9,637 bases of DNA from an uncultured Planctomycetaceae bacterium (GCA_903927685.1 CAIYOB010001399.1:1-9637); one strand, 5' to 3'; counted from the stretch's first letter, positions 1-7,864 are shown. Translations and numbers: made by a program. Notes: generated by a model from the letters alone, not told the origin.

Positions 1-3000
1 CTCAGCGGCGGCGTGCCATCGTCCGCGGCCGTGAAGGTCACGACGTACTGTCCCTGCTGGGCTTCACTGGGTGTCCAAGCGAACACCCCTGTGCTCTCGT
101 TGATCGCCATTCCCGCCGCTAGTGAGATCGCGTCCAGGCTGAAAGCAAGAGTCTGGCTTGGGCGGTCCGGGTCCGTGGCGGTAACTACGAACGTCAGCGG
201 TGTCTGTTCGTCCACGATCCGGTCGCCGATTTTACCGAGCGACGGTGCCTCGTTAACGTCGGTCACCGCGATCGACAGCGATTCTTCATGCCACAGCCCA
301 CTTTGGTCCGTACTCCGGACTCTGATCGTGCGCGAGCGATGCCCCTCGTAATCGAACACGGCTGCGGTCACGAGTTGGTCCCCGACGATCGCGAAGGCCC
401 CGTTGTCGGCATCTCCCGCGCCGGCGACAAGCGAGTAGGTGAAAGAGTCCCCGGTGTCGGGGTCAGCGGAAGTGAGAGCGCCGACCCGGGTTCCGGCCGG
501 TTGGTTTTCGGCCACCGCGGCGGGCGAGAGCGTCACTGCGACCGGCGGGGACGGCATCAGGAATCTCGCCACCGCAGCCTGGTTGTTGCCCTTGCCGGCG
601 AGGACTACTTTGCCGTCCGTTTGCACGCTGACCGTGTTGGCTACACTCGTGGCGCCGAAACTGGTAGTCCGCCAGCCAGCCGCGCCGAACAGCGCGTCCG
701 GCGTACCGTCGGGGCGATAGCACGCCACGGCAAAACTCCCACCGTTGGCCATCCCGCCGACCATGATGTGCCCGTTGGTCAGGATCCGCACGTCATAGGC
801 TCGGTCGGTGATGTACCAGAAGTCGGTGGTCACGATCCCGCCGGTGCCGAAACTGGTATCGAGGTTGCCGTCCGCGTTGTACCGGACCAGCGCGAAATCT
901 ACGTTCGAACTGCCGAAATTGCGATTGGTTTCCCCCGCGACCACGATCTTGCCATCGGGCTGGATCGCCACCGCACGGGGGATATCGATCGTTCCACCGA
1001 TGCTGGTCGTCACCAGGCCGTCACCGCCAAACGATGTGTCCAGCGTGCCGTTGCTGAGCAACCGGGCCACGGCAAACTGCCGGTTCCTGCTGGTCCCCGT
1101 TTCGCCCACGACCACCAGCCTGCCGTCGGCCTGAATTGCCAGGTCCCAGGCGCGATCGTCCTGGGCGGATCCGAATTCGAACAGCGCGTAGCCATCCTGG
1201 GCGAACGTTGTGTCCAGGCTGCCGTCGGACCGATAGCGGGCGATGGCGAAATCCGGGGTGCCCATCGCATTGCTGGCCCCCGCGACCACGAGTTGGCCGT
1301 CCGCTTGCACGACCACCGCCCGGGCCTCCTCGTCGCTCCCGCCGAAGTCGCTGTTGGACACGCCGTCACCGCTCCAGGTGGCGTCGCGTGTGCCGGCCGA
1401 TGTGTAGCGGGCCAAGGCGAAATCGGTATTGGTTTCCGACTGCTGGGTGCGGCCCGCGACGACGATCCGGCCATCGGCCTGCAGGGCCACGGCATGGGGG
1501 ATCTCATCGCCCGACCAGGTCCCCGACTGGTACCAGAAATCGGTCCGCGCGAAGCCTTCGAAGCCGAAGTCCGTGTCGGTCGAGCCGTCCGGGAGAAGGC
1601 GCGTCAGGCCCAGGGCGGTCCCCACCAGGTCGGTCGCTTGCCCGGCCTGTCCCACCACGACGAGCTTGCCGTCGGGTTGGAACACGGCCGCTTCCCCCGT
1701 AGCGGAACTCATGACCGGAAAGCCGATCACCCTCAGGCTGCCGGTTCCGCCGAAACTGGGGTCCTCATCCAGCTCGGGATTCAGCCGCCACACCACCATG
1801 TCGCTCTCGGTCTCGCCCATGTTCGCGGAAGTCCCCACCAGCACGATCTTGCCATCGGCCTGCAGGGCCAGGGCGTTGAACCACTCGCTGTTGGCGGTGT
1901 AGAAGCGAACGCTGCCGTCCGACCCTCCGTCGGCCCGGAGTCGGACGATGGCATAGTCTGAGCTTCCTTCGACAGCGACCCGCCCGCCGAAGAGGATCTT
2001 CCCGTCGGACTGCAGGGCCAGGCTGTAGGCTTCGTTGCTCGTGGTGTCCGGGATGTGCCCGGCCCACATGCCTCCGCTGCCGAAGGTACTGTCCAGTGTC
2101 CCGTTAGGCAGAAAACGCGTCACTTCGAAATCGGAACCGGCAGTGGTGGGGCTGCAATAACCGGCCACGAGGAGCTTGCCGTCAGGCTGCACCGCCAACG
2201 CGCGGACCTGATCGTGCACGCCCCAACTGTACAGATCGGCCGTCGCCAGGCCCCCGTCGCCAAACGTGTCGTCCAACGTCCCGTCGTTGTTGTAACGGGC
2301 GATCGCCATGTCGATGGACGTGCCGCCTCCGGTCGTCCCCGCGACCACGATCTTCCCGTCGGACTGGAGCGCCACGTCGTAGGCATCGTCGACGCCGTTG
2401 CCGGGGAACGGCGTGATCACGATGCCACCCGTCCCGAAGGTCGTGTCGAGCGTCCCGTCGGGATGCAGTCGGGCCAGGCCGAAATCGCCGGTGTTTGTCC
2501 CGCCCAACTCCGCCGTGCCGGCCAGGACGATCTTGCCGTCGGCCAGCAGAACCACCCCGCGCGCCCCGTAGATCGCCCCGCCGGCGGCCGTGAATCCGAA
2601 CTTGACCGTCCCCCCCGTGCCGAAGCTGCTGTCCAGCTTGCCATCGGCCAGATAGCGAACGACGCCGATGTAACCGACGTCCGTCTCCCCCGCGGCCACG
2701 ATCTTGCCGTCAGCCTGGATGGCCAAGTCGTGAATCTGTTCAGGGTCGACGTCGGTGCCGCGCAGGTCGGTCGCCACCCGACCGTCGATCCCGAAGGACG
2801 GGTCTGGTTGGCCGTCGGCCAAGAAGCGAGCCAGGGCGAAATCGTTCTCGGCCTTGCCGGCCGCCAGGATCTTCCCATCGGCCTGCACCGCCACGGCGTG
2901 TCCCCATTCTCGGTTCGACCAGCTCGGCAACATCGTGCTGGCGCGGCCGTCGAAGTCGAAGGTGGGGTCCAGGTCGCCGTAGCCGGGCAGCGGCGAACCG

Positions 3001-5501
3001 TCGCCCCGGAAGCGGGCCATAGCAAAATCCCTGCCCGTGGCGTTCATAGTCGCAGTCCCCGCGACCACGATCTTGCCGTTGGCTTCCAGCGCCACACCGA
3101 CGCCCCAATCGCTGCCGCCGTTGAAATCCGCCGTGAGGTACCCCTGATTGCCCAGCGACGTGTCGAGGTTTCCGTTGGCACCGCAGCGGAGGAGAAGGAA
3201 ATCCCCCTTCCCACCCGCCCCAGCGGCACCGAGACCGCCGGCGACGACGATCTTGCCGTCCGGCTGCAGGCTCATGCCGCCCACCGACACGCTGGCATTG
3301 TTGGGTGGCACAAGACTGCTGATGCCGCCCACCCCGAAACTGGGGTCGACCGTGCCATCGTCCCGCCAGCGTGCCAGGACCAACCCGGAAGGGATGCGGC
3401 CGCCCGCGACCAGGATCCGGCCGGCGGAATCCAGCGCCAGACGCTGCGCGGCCGACGAGGCGGAGGCCGGCAGGACGGCGATTCCATCACCGCTGAAAGC
3501 GGAGTCCAGCGTACCGTCGCTGCGGTAGCGGACAACCACCAGGCTGTTCGCGTTCGGCGCCAGTAGATAAGCATAGACCGCCAGCACGATCCGACCTGCA
3601 GCATCGATCATCACGTCGTTGGCCTGCTCTGTGTACCCTGGCGAAACGTCGGTAACGACGACCCCGCTGCTGCCGAAGCCGGGGTCGAGCGAACCGTTGG
3701 AATTGAACCGAACCGCGGCCAGTCTTTCCTGGCCCCAGCCGCTGGTTGGCTTGGTGAAGCCCACCGCCACAATCTTGCCATCGCCCTGAATGGCAATTGC
3801 ATAGCAGTAGTTGGCTTCGCCGGAATTGATATCCAGAAGCACCTTGCCGCCCACGCCAAAACTCGCGTCGAGCGTGCCGTCCACGTGGTATCGCGCTAGA
3901 GCGAAATCAGAGTTGGAGGCCGCAGATGGCGAGATTCCCGCCACCACGATCTTGCCGTCGCCTTGGACCGCAACGTCATAGGCGTGTGCCTGTGTAAAAG
4001 GCGTGCTTACGCGACCGCCCGCACCGAACGAGACGTCCAGCTGCCCGTCACTCAGATAGCGGGCTACGCCGAAGCTGCTGTTGTTGCTTCCCACCACCAA
4101 CAACTTTCCGTCGGATTGCCGGACCATGGCTCGGGCGTCATCCTGGCCGGAACCGGCCACATTGCTCGCCACCATGCCGCCGCTGCCGAAACCGGTGTCC
4201 AGACTGCCGTTGCCGAGGTAACGGACCAAGGCCAAGTCGTTGCCGGCGTCGTCGGACGGCACATAGCCGGCGGCCACCAACTCGCCCGTGGCCCCGTCCC
4301 AGATCATGGCGGCGGCGCTGCTGCCGGGGCGAGATGCGAACGCCGTGGTCACCTTGCCGTCGCCATCGAAGCCGGTGTCAAGTGCTCCGTTGGAAAGATA
4401 TCGGGCCAGCGCGAAACCGACGGGCGTCCCACTGCCGCTGTTCGCAGCGCCCGCCGCCACGATCTTGCCGTCGCCCTGCACCAGCACCGCTTGGAAGGCA
4501 CAGTAGCTGCCGATACTGGCGGTCACGGCGCCCAAGCTGCCATCGATCGCCCCTCCCTCCGTGAGTCGAGTTATTGCTCCAGAAATGGTGTTCGTCGACG
4601 AGTCGTACGTGTTCCCGGCGAGCACAATGCGACCGTCAGACTGAACCGCCACGGACGCGACACTCCCGGAACCTGACAAAGCAACTGCCGACAGCCCGCC
4701 GCTTCCGAAGGTTGTATCCAGGGCGCCGTTAGCCAGATAGCGATAAGCCGCCATGCCGCTCACACCGGCCGTGACGACGATCCGTCCAGCGCTGTCGAGT
4801 GCCGCGGCATTCGTCGAACTGACAGTTGCCGTGATCGACAAGCCGCCCGTTCCGAAGGACGAGTCCAGCGATCCGTCGGGCAAGAGGCGAGCCAGGGCGA
4901 TGTATTTCGTGGGATTCGTCCCCGTGGTGCCGGCCAACACAATCTTGCCATCGCTCTGCAGGGCAAGGCCGCAGAGCCGATCGTCAGCCCCGAAATTGAC
5001 GATCGCCAGGCCGCCCGCGCCGAACGAGGTGTCGATCTTGCCGTCGGCGTGGTAGCGCATGACGCCCATGTCCCACTGGCCGCCATTCAGCGCCCCGCCC
5101 ACCAGGATCCGGCCGTCGGCTTGCAGGGCCACCTGCTTGCCCTCATCCAGCCAGGTCCGCACGACGCCGCCATCGCCGAAACCGAGGTCGGGGACCCCGT
5201 TGGCCTGATAGCGCGTCAGGATCGCCTCGCTGGTCGACGTGCCCACGGCCACAAGCTTGCCGTCGGGTTGCTGCACCAGCGCGTACAGCGCGTCTTGGCC
5301 AGCCCCGGTAAAATCCGTGGCCAGCCGGCCCTCCAGTCCAAAGCTGCGATCGAGGTCCCCCGCCGCCAGCAGCGTCCGCTCCTCCAATCGCTCCGATATG
5401 AGCTGACGAAAGTAGCGGACCTTTCTCGATTTTCGGAGACGAACAGAACGAACCACCGACTGGGGTTGCGAATGCAGCCCTTTGATTTCGCCTAAGCGCA
5501 T
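1..5501 (-). CDS. Giant delta-60 repeat protein with LEPR-XLL-like N-terminus and cadherin-like domains (3' end outside window)
   Basis: One open frame of 1833 codons runs from ATG 5499-5501 off the left edge. The start is bounded by an in-frame TGA two codons upstream and has AGGGAG 8 nt before it. Residues 1-38 are basic; residues 39-47 read LEERTLLAA, resembling the LEPR-XLL motif near the N-terminus of large planctomycete surface proteins. From about residue 48 to 1650 there are about 28 delta-60 repeats of roughly 57 residues. Their consensus is G-x-L-D-x-x-F-G-x-G-G, then V-A-x-Q-x-D-G-K-I-V-V-A-G, then A-L-A-R-Y. Residues about 1655-1753 form a cadherin-like domain with calcium-type motifs AENQPAGT, DPD, DYE and DVNEAP. 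A putative Ig/dystroglycan-type cadherin-like domain starts near 1755 and is cut. The family is thought to be exported and cell-surface, probably adhesive or structural; no enzymatic motif is seen. Ligand and exact role are unknown. Confidence 0.93.
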   Translation of the reverse strand, partial: MRLGEIKGLHSQPQSVVRSVRLRKSRKVRYFRQLISERLEERTLLAAGDLDRSFGLEGRLATDFTGAGQDALYALVQQPDGKLVAVGTSTSEAILTRYQANGVPDLGFGDGGVVRTWLDEGKQVALQADGRILVGGALNGGQWDMGVMRYHADGKIDTSFGAGGLAIVNFGADDRLCGLALQSDGKIVLAGTTGTNPTKYIALARLLPDGSLDSSFGTGGLSITATVSSTNAAALDSAGRIVVTAGVSGMAAYRYLANGALDTTFGSGGLSAVALSGSGSVASVAVQSDGRIVLAGNTYDSSTNTISGAITRLTEGGAIDGSLGAVTASIGSYCAFQAVLVQGDGKIVAAGAANSGSGTPVGFALARYLSNGALDTGFDGDGKVTTAFASRPGSSAAAMIWDGATGELVAAGYVPSDDAGNDLALVRYLGNGSLDTGFGSGGMVASNVAGSGQDDARAMVRQSDGKLLVVGSNNSSFGVARYLSDGQLDVSFGAGGRVSTPFTQAHAYDVAVQGDGKIVVAGISPSAASNSDFALARYHVDGTLDASFGVGGKVLLDINSGEANYCYAIAIQGDGKIVAVGFTKPTSGWGQERLAAVRFNSNGSLDPGFGSSGVVVTDVSPGYTEQANDVMIDAAGRIVLAVYAYLLAPNANSLVVVRYRSDGTLDSAFSGDGIAVLPASASSAAQRLALDSAGRILVAGGRIPSGLVLARWRDDGTVDPSFGVGGISSLVPPNNASVSVGGMSLQPDGKIVVAGGLGAAGAGGKGDFLLLRCGANGNLDTSLGNQGYLTADFNGGSDWGVGVALEANGKIVVAGTATMNATGRDFAMARFRGDGSPLPGYGDLDPTFDFDGRASTMLPSWSNREWGHAVAVQADGKILAAGKAENDFALARFLADGQPDPSFGIDGRVATDLRGTDVDPEQIHDLAIQADGKIVAAGETDVGYIGVVRYLADGKLDSSFGTGGTVKFGFTAAGGAIYGARGVVLLADGKIVLAGTAELGGTNTGDFGLARLHPDGTLDTTFGTGGIVITPFPGNGVDDAYDVALQSDGKIVVAGTTGGGTSIDMAIARYNNDGTLDDTFGDGGLATADLYSWGVHDQVRALAVQPDGKLLVAGYCSPTTAGSDFEVTRFLPNGTLDSTFGSGGMWAGHIPDTTSNEAYSLALQSDGKILFGGRVAVEGSSDYAIVRLRADGGSDGSVRFYTANSEWFNALALQADGKIVLVGTSANMGETESDMVVWRLNPELDEDPSFGGTGSLRVIGFPVMSSATGEAAVFQPDGKLVVVGQAGQATDLVGTALGLTRLLPDGSTDTDFGFEGFARTDFWYQSGTWSGDEIPHAVALQADGRIVVAGRTQQSETNTDFALARYTSAGTRDATWSGDGVSNSDFGGSDEEARAVVVQADGQLVVAGASNAMGTPDFAIARYRSDGSLDTTFAQDGYALFEFGSAQDDRAWDLAIQADGRLVVVGETGTSRNRQFAVARLLSNGTLDTSFGGDGLVTTSIGGTIDIPRAVAIQPDGKIVVAGETNRNFGSSNVDFALVRYNADGNLDTSFGTGGIVTTDFWYITDRAYDVRILTNGHIMVGGMANGGSFAVACYRPDGTPDALFGAAGWRTTSFGATSVANTVSVQTDGKVVLAGKGNNQAAVARFLMPSPPVAVTLSPAAVAENQPAGTRVGALTSADPDTGDSFTYSLVAGAGDADNGAFAIVGDQLVTAAVFDYEGHRSRTIRVRSTDQSGLWHEESLSIAVTDVNEAPSLGKIGDRIVDEQTPLTFVVTATDPDRPSQTLAFSLDAISLAAGMAINESTGVFAWTPSEAQQGQYVVTFTAADDGTPPL
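541..5360 (-). repeat. Array of about 28 delta-60 (propeller-blade-like) protein repeats
   Basis: Successive anchors of the type GSLDSSFGTGG recur about every 50-60 codons from residue 48 to about 1650 of the giant protein. I count 27 recognisable anchors plus one degenerate unit near 1930-1900, where the LDxxFG core is replaced by GGSDGSVRF. Other divergent anchors are GAIDGSLGAVT (near 4550) and GTRDATWSGDG (near 1380). Nucleotide identity between units is only partial, with recurring blocks such as ATCTTGCCGTC on the plus strand, so this is an old protein-level array rather than a recent tandem duplication. Confidence 0.9.
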
Positions 5502-5509
5502 GGCTCACA

Positions 5510-5515
5510 CTCCCT
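5510..5515 (-). promoter_or_regulatory. Ribosome binding site of the giant delta-60 gene
   Basis: AGGGAG on the minus strand, 8 nt before ATG 5501. Together with the in-frame TGA at 5505-5507 it fixes the start codon. I could not identify a convincing -35/-10 pair upstream. Confidence 0.6.
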
Positions 5516-6090
5516 ACCCGACCCACGGTCCCAACCGCATGTGCCCCAATTACATGGCCCCGCAACCGGAAGAGATGGCGTCACAGAATCTCCCGAACAG
5601 CCCACAGCCCTGGCCCGGCACTCACAAAGCCACGCATCGCTGAACGTACGGCTTGGTTTCGTAGGCCCAGATGGCGTTCATGGTAAAGGCATCCCAAGAG
5701 CTTGCTCGACTCTGTAGTCCGCCCTAGCCAAGTGTGGACAGCGAAGCCGCGAAAACTCCTATGTCTCCTCCTATGTCTTGCTATGGAGCGGCGAGACGGG
5801 CGGTGGAGTGTTGTGCTCTCGCGTCGCGACTACCTCAGATCGCCAGCCTCACACCGGAGAAAACCACCAAGTTGTATGATAAACATACTTGATCCCCTTG
5901 TCAATCTCCGCAACGAGGACGGGGCGCCAAAGTTGTCCGGCTGCGATACGGTGTGGCGACACCATCTCCTCCAGCGTCCATACCTCGACCATTCTGGTCG
6001 ACTTGAGCTTCCTTGTTGCCCCAGGTTTTGCGTAGACTGATCGCGGCGGTCCGTGCGGCATTCCTGCCCCAACACCAAAGTGATCTGACT

Positions 6091-6141
6091 CAAGTCTCGC
6101 GTGCGGAGGTCCGACACGCCGACGCAGGTTCGCGAGACTTG
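6091..6141. repeat. Strong inverted repeat / hairpin
   Basis: Arms CAAGTCTCGCG (6091-6101) and CGCGAGACTTG (6131-6141) are perfectly complementary over 11 bp. The stem can extend inward with TGCG (6102-6105) pairing CGCA (6123-6126) if four bases (6127-6130) bulge. A second small hairpin, CGTCG-AG-CGACG, follows at 6142-6153. There is no T-tract on either side, so a simple intrinsic terminator is unlikely. It could be a structured RNA, a protein-binding palindrome or the end of a degraded mobile element. Confidence 0.6.
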
Positions 6142-6463
6142 CGTCGAGCGACGTGAGGCCGTGCAAGAAACACCCTTCTGCGTAATTTGACTTCAGTCAT
6201 TAGCGTGGTGTCGAGCAGCCGATTTGTCAGTCTTCGGAGAATTAGCCAGCGCGCACAGGTCAGACCTCGGGCACTTCCGTCAGCGCTCGAACGCGCTCAG
6301 TTGGCGCCCCCGGCCTTAGTTTGGCCGACTGTCGTTCGCACTCAGGTCAAATTCACCCCAAGCTCGCAACGGCGTGTGCCTACCGTGCTCAGGTCGCGCC
6401 CACCCAAGCGACAAACCGTGGCCAACTGCCCCATGTCACATCTGCATTCAGCACTTCGGCCCA

Positions 6464-6490
6464 CAGACACGACTCTTCGTGACGTGTCTG
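6464..6490. repeat. 8-bp hairpin adjacent to direct-repeat copy 1
   Basis: CAGACACG (6464-6471) pairs perfectly with CGTGTCTG (6483-6490) across an 11-base loop. It abuts the hairpin built on direct-repeat copy 1, giving two consecutive stem-loops downstream of the Uma2-like gene on the minus strand. These may act as a transcript end or stabilising structure; neither has a clear T-tract. Confidence 0.5.
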
Positions 6491-6500
6491 GCAAGAGTTG

Positions 6501-6524
6501 GGGACTTGATCCCCTGCTCGCCAA
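6501..6524. repeat. 24-bp direct repeat, copy 1 (hairpin core)
   Basis: Begins GGGACTTGATCCCCTGCTCG and continues CCAA; identical to 7505-7528. It sits within an imperfect hairpin, 6489-6523: TGGC/GCCA, GAG/CTC and GGGGA/TCCCC stems around loop CTTGA. It lies 111 bp beyond the stop of the Uma2-like gene. Confidence 0.85.
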
Positions 6525-6634
6525 TCTTCCGCCGCCGTGGGCACCGCGTCTGCTGCCACGCCAGCCGCACAGCGTGACTACTTGCCATACTGATCGCGGT
6601 CGGACCCCGGACGCCTCGCGGGCAACACGGGCCC

Positions 6635-7213
6635 CTATCCCGATCTTTGTGCCCTGCTTGGATCGGGCCTCCAGATTGTCTCCATGAAGTTGTGGTGACC
6701 AATGCGACTGACACCACGTGCGATCGCACCCATGACGGACCACCAGTCGCGCTGCTTAAAGGCAACCGCAGGAATCCGCAGGCCTGGCAGGGCAGTGCTT
6801 ATGATGTACTCGTTGTCCGCAGTTTCGATCTCGGTGAACTTCCCAGCCACCAATCGATTCCAAATCCACGAAACGGGATCGGTGTGCCTTACAGCAACAT
6901 ATTCAAGCACCTTGGCGCGTTCAAAAGCGGTCCGTCGGTTTTCGTAGTCAAGCAGATCGTCCCCTGGAAAAACATCGAGCACGAAATTCGGTGGCCCGGT
7001 GAAGCAATCGTAGTTGGGTCCTGGATCGCATTGTTTGAGTTCGCCATGATTGATCATGACGATGATGCCGGGCTGCCAACGGGTTCCATCATCGAGTTGG
7101 AGCGGGGCATGAACGCAGCAATCCAGCCCGGGCGAAAACAGCCGGTAATAGTTGACGCACATGGCGATGTCGGTCAAGAGTGCCGATTCGCTGACACCGA
7201 TTTTCGGGCTCAT
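6635..7213 (-). CDS. Uma2 family (DUF820) endonuclease-fold protein, probably degenerate
   Basis: 192 residues. The C-terminal two thirds match the Uma2 fold, a PD-(D/E)xK nuclease family of uncertain cellular role common in cyanobacteria and planctomycetes. Visible landmarks are MSPKIGVSES, RWQPGIIVMIN, PPNFVLDVFPGDD, FERAKVLEYVAVR and ALPGLRIP. Family members usually carry P-D-(I/V) where this has QPG, so the first catalytic aspartate is glycine. The usual E of the beta-strand motif is D (VLDVF), and the later lysine appears as arginine (ENRR). Uma2 proteins normally have some 20-40 residues before the MSP motif; here MSP is the start codon. The start has AAGGG 7 nt upstream, and an in-frame TGA lies 72 nt upstream (7285-7287). 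A frame offset by one base carries an alternative start at 7262. It stands alone, between 24-bp direct repeats. Likely inactive or under decay, though still an open frame. Confidence 0.75.
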   Translation of the reverse strand: MSPKIGVSESALLTDIAMCVNYYRLFSPGLDCCVHAPLQLDDGTRWQPGIIVMINHGELKQCDPGPNYDCFTGPPNFVLDVFPGDDLLDYENRRTAFERAKVLEYVAVRHTDPVSWIWNRLVAGKFTEIETADNEYIISTALPGLRIPAVAFKQRDWWSVMGAIARGVSRIGHHNFMETIWRPDPSRAQRSG

Positions 7214-7504
7214 GGACGTGCCCTTGGAACATAAGGAACGGCGGTAACCGGACCTCCGCCATTGCCTCTGATTTCACCCCCCCCGTTGTCGTCGGCTCCG
7301 GTTCTCCGCTTGGGCTCTTCCAACAGGAACGAAACGCCGGGTTTTGGCTCGCGATGGCAGGACACACAGGAAAGCGGAGTAGCCGAACGTGGGGGGCGAG
7401 AATTTGACAAAGCGGCCATCGATGATCAGCTTCTCCCGCAAGCTCGGAACGAAGGAGCCACTGAGCTGGCAATTCGGTGCGCGTCAACGACCCGACACGA
7501 GCAC

Positions 7505-7528
7505 GGGACTTGATCCCCTGCTCGCCAA
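7505..7528. repeat. 24-bp direct repeat, copy 2 (hairpin core)
   Basis: Identical over 24 bases to 6501-6524 and in the same orientation, 1004 bp away. Here the hairpin is different outside the core: CGAGCA (7498-7503) pairs with TGCTCG (7519-7524), and GGGA with TCCC around loop CTTGA. It lies 292 bp before the start of the Uma2-like gene on the minus strand. Confidence 0.85.
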
Positions 7529-7649
7529 ACCCACACGACCCGGTCAACCCAGATTCTGCGACGCTGGCCAAGCGTCTGCAAACCGAGCACATCGCTCGCT
7601 TAACGAGCACGCCAGTGGGGGCCAGACGTGACGGAACCTCGCCTCAAAA

Positions 7650-7689
7650 GGTGCCGACAGTGGTGCCGCGAGGTGCCGATATTGGTGCC
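7650..7689. repeat. Cluster of four GGTGCC motifs
   Basis: GGTGCC occurs at 7650, 7662, 7672 and 7684, spaced 12, 10 and 12 bp, in the same orientation and about 135 bp left of the half-tRNA. The first two share the longer form GGTGCCGACAGT / GGTGCCGCGA. Helical-turn spacing suggests a protein-binding array, but no binding protein is identified. Confidence 0.5.
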
Positions 7690-7822
7690 ATACAATCAGC
7701 TTCGAGGATGTACAGATTGCATCGATTTGCAGCGCAACCCATCCGTTTGACGATCGCGGCAAGTCCGCGTGCCGTTTGGGCTTAGCGACGCTTGTCGTTG
7801 CGGGGCAGGGACTTAGAACTAG

Positions 7823-7864
7823 TAGGCCCGGAGGGATTCGAACCCCCGACCAAGGGATTATGAG
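7823..7864 (-). tRNA. Partial tRNA (3' half, CAT anticodon loop), attachment-site-like remnant
   Basis: On the minus strand the segment reads as the 3' part of a tRNA. It has a 7-base anticodon loop CTCATAA, 3' anticodon stem TCCCT, variable loop TGGTC, T-arm GGGGG-TTCGAAT-CCCTC, acceptor strand CGGGCCT and discriminator A, 42 nt in all. CCA is not encoded. The 5' half is absent: the five bases before the loop are GTTGC, which cannot pair with TCCCT, and no D-arm or matching acceptor strand is present upstream. Identity therefore stops at the anticodon loop, a common crossover position for tyrosine recombinases. Not a functional tRNA; best read as an att half-site left by an integrated element. 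Loop CTCATAA is that of elongator tRNA-Met. Confidence 0.8.

Larger units (their letters stand above)
5502..6634. other. Gene-poor spacer between the delta-60 gene and the Uma2-like gene
   Basis: No reading frame here resembles a known protein, and open stretches on both strands have compositions expected of non-coding GC-rich DNA. It holds a small 12-bp period repeat (two copies of CTCCTATGTCT at 5756-5766 and 5768-5778), a strong hairpin at 6091-6141 and a two-hairpin cluster at 6464-6524. A minus-strand frame ending at 5849 (…VEVWTLEEMVSPHR…) is the least random-looking of the unassigned frames, but I cannot support it as a gene. Confidence 0.6.

Noticed and set aside
288..4676. Very long plus-strand open stretches (288-1961, 2055-3566, 3963-4676) opposite the giant gene
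   Set aside because: They are exactly codon-aligned with the minus-strand gene and stay open because that gene rarely uses TTA, CTA or TCA. Their translations are arginine/histidine/glycine-rich and lack domains, while the minus strand has clear delta-60 repeats throughout.
1010..5565. Series of shorter minus-strand frames within the giant gene, suggesting a broken gene
   Set aside because: They are shifted readings of the repeat DNA. The true frame was followed codon by codon from 5501 to 3 with no stop or shift.
5849..6166. 105-codon minus-strand frame ending …KYVYHTTWWFSPV
   Set aside because: No family recognised and no clear ribosome binding site. The first half overlaps the 6091-6141 hairpin and reads as random GC-rich sequence.
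7210..7419. Minus-strand frame with a CVSCH heme-binding-like motif
   Set aside because: The motif is isolated, the frame is short and low in complexity, there is no signal peptide, and it overlaps the start of the Uma2-like gene. Chance is the simpler reading.
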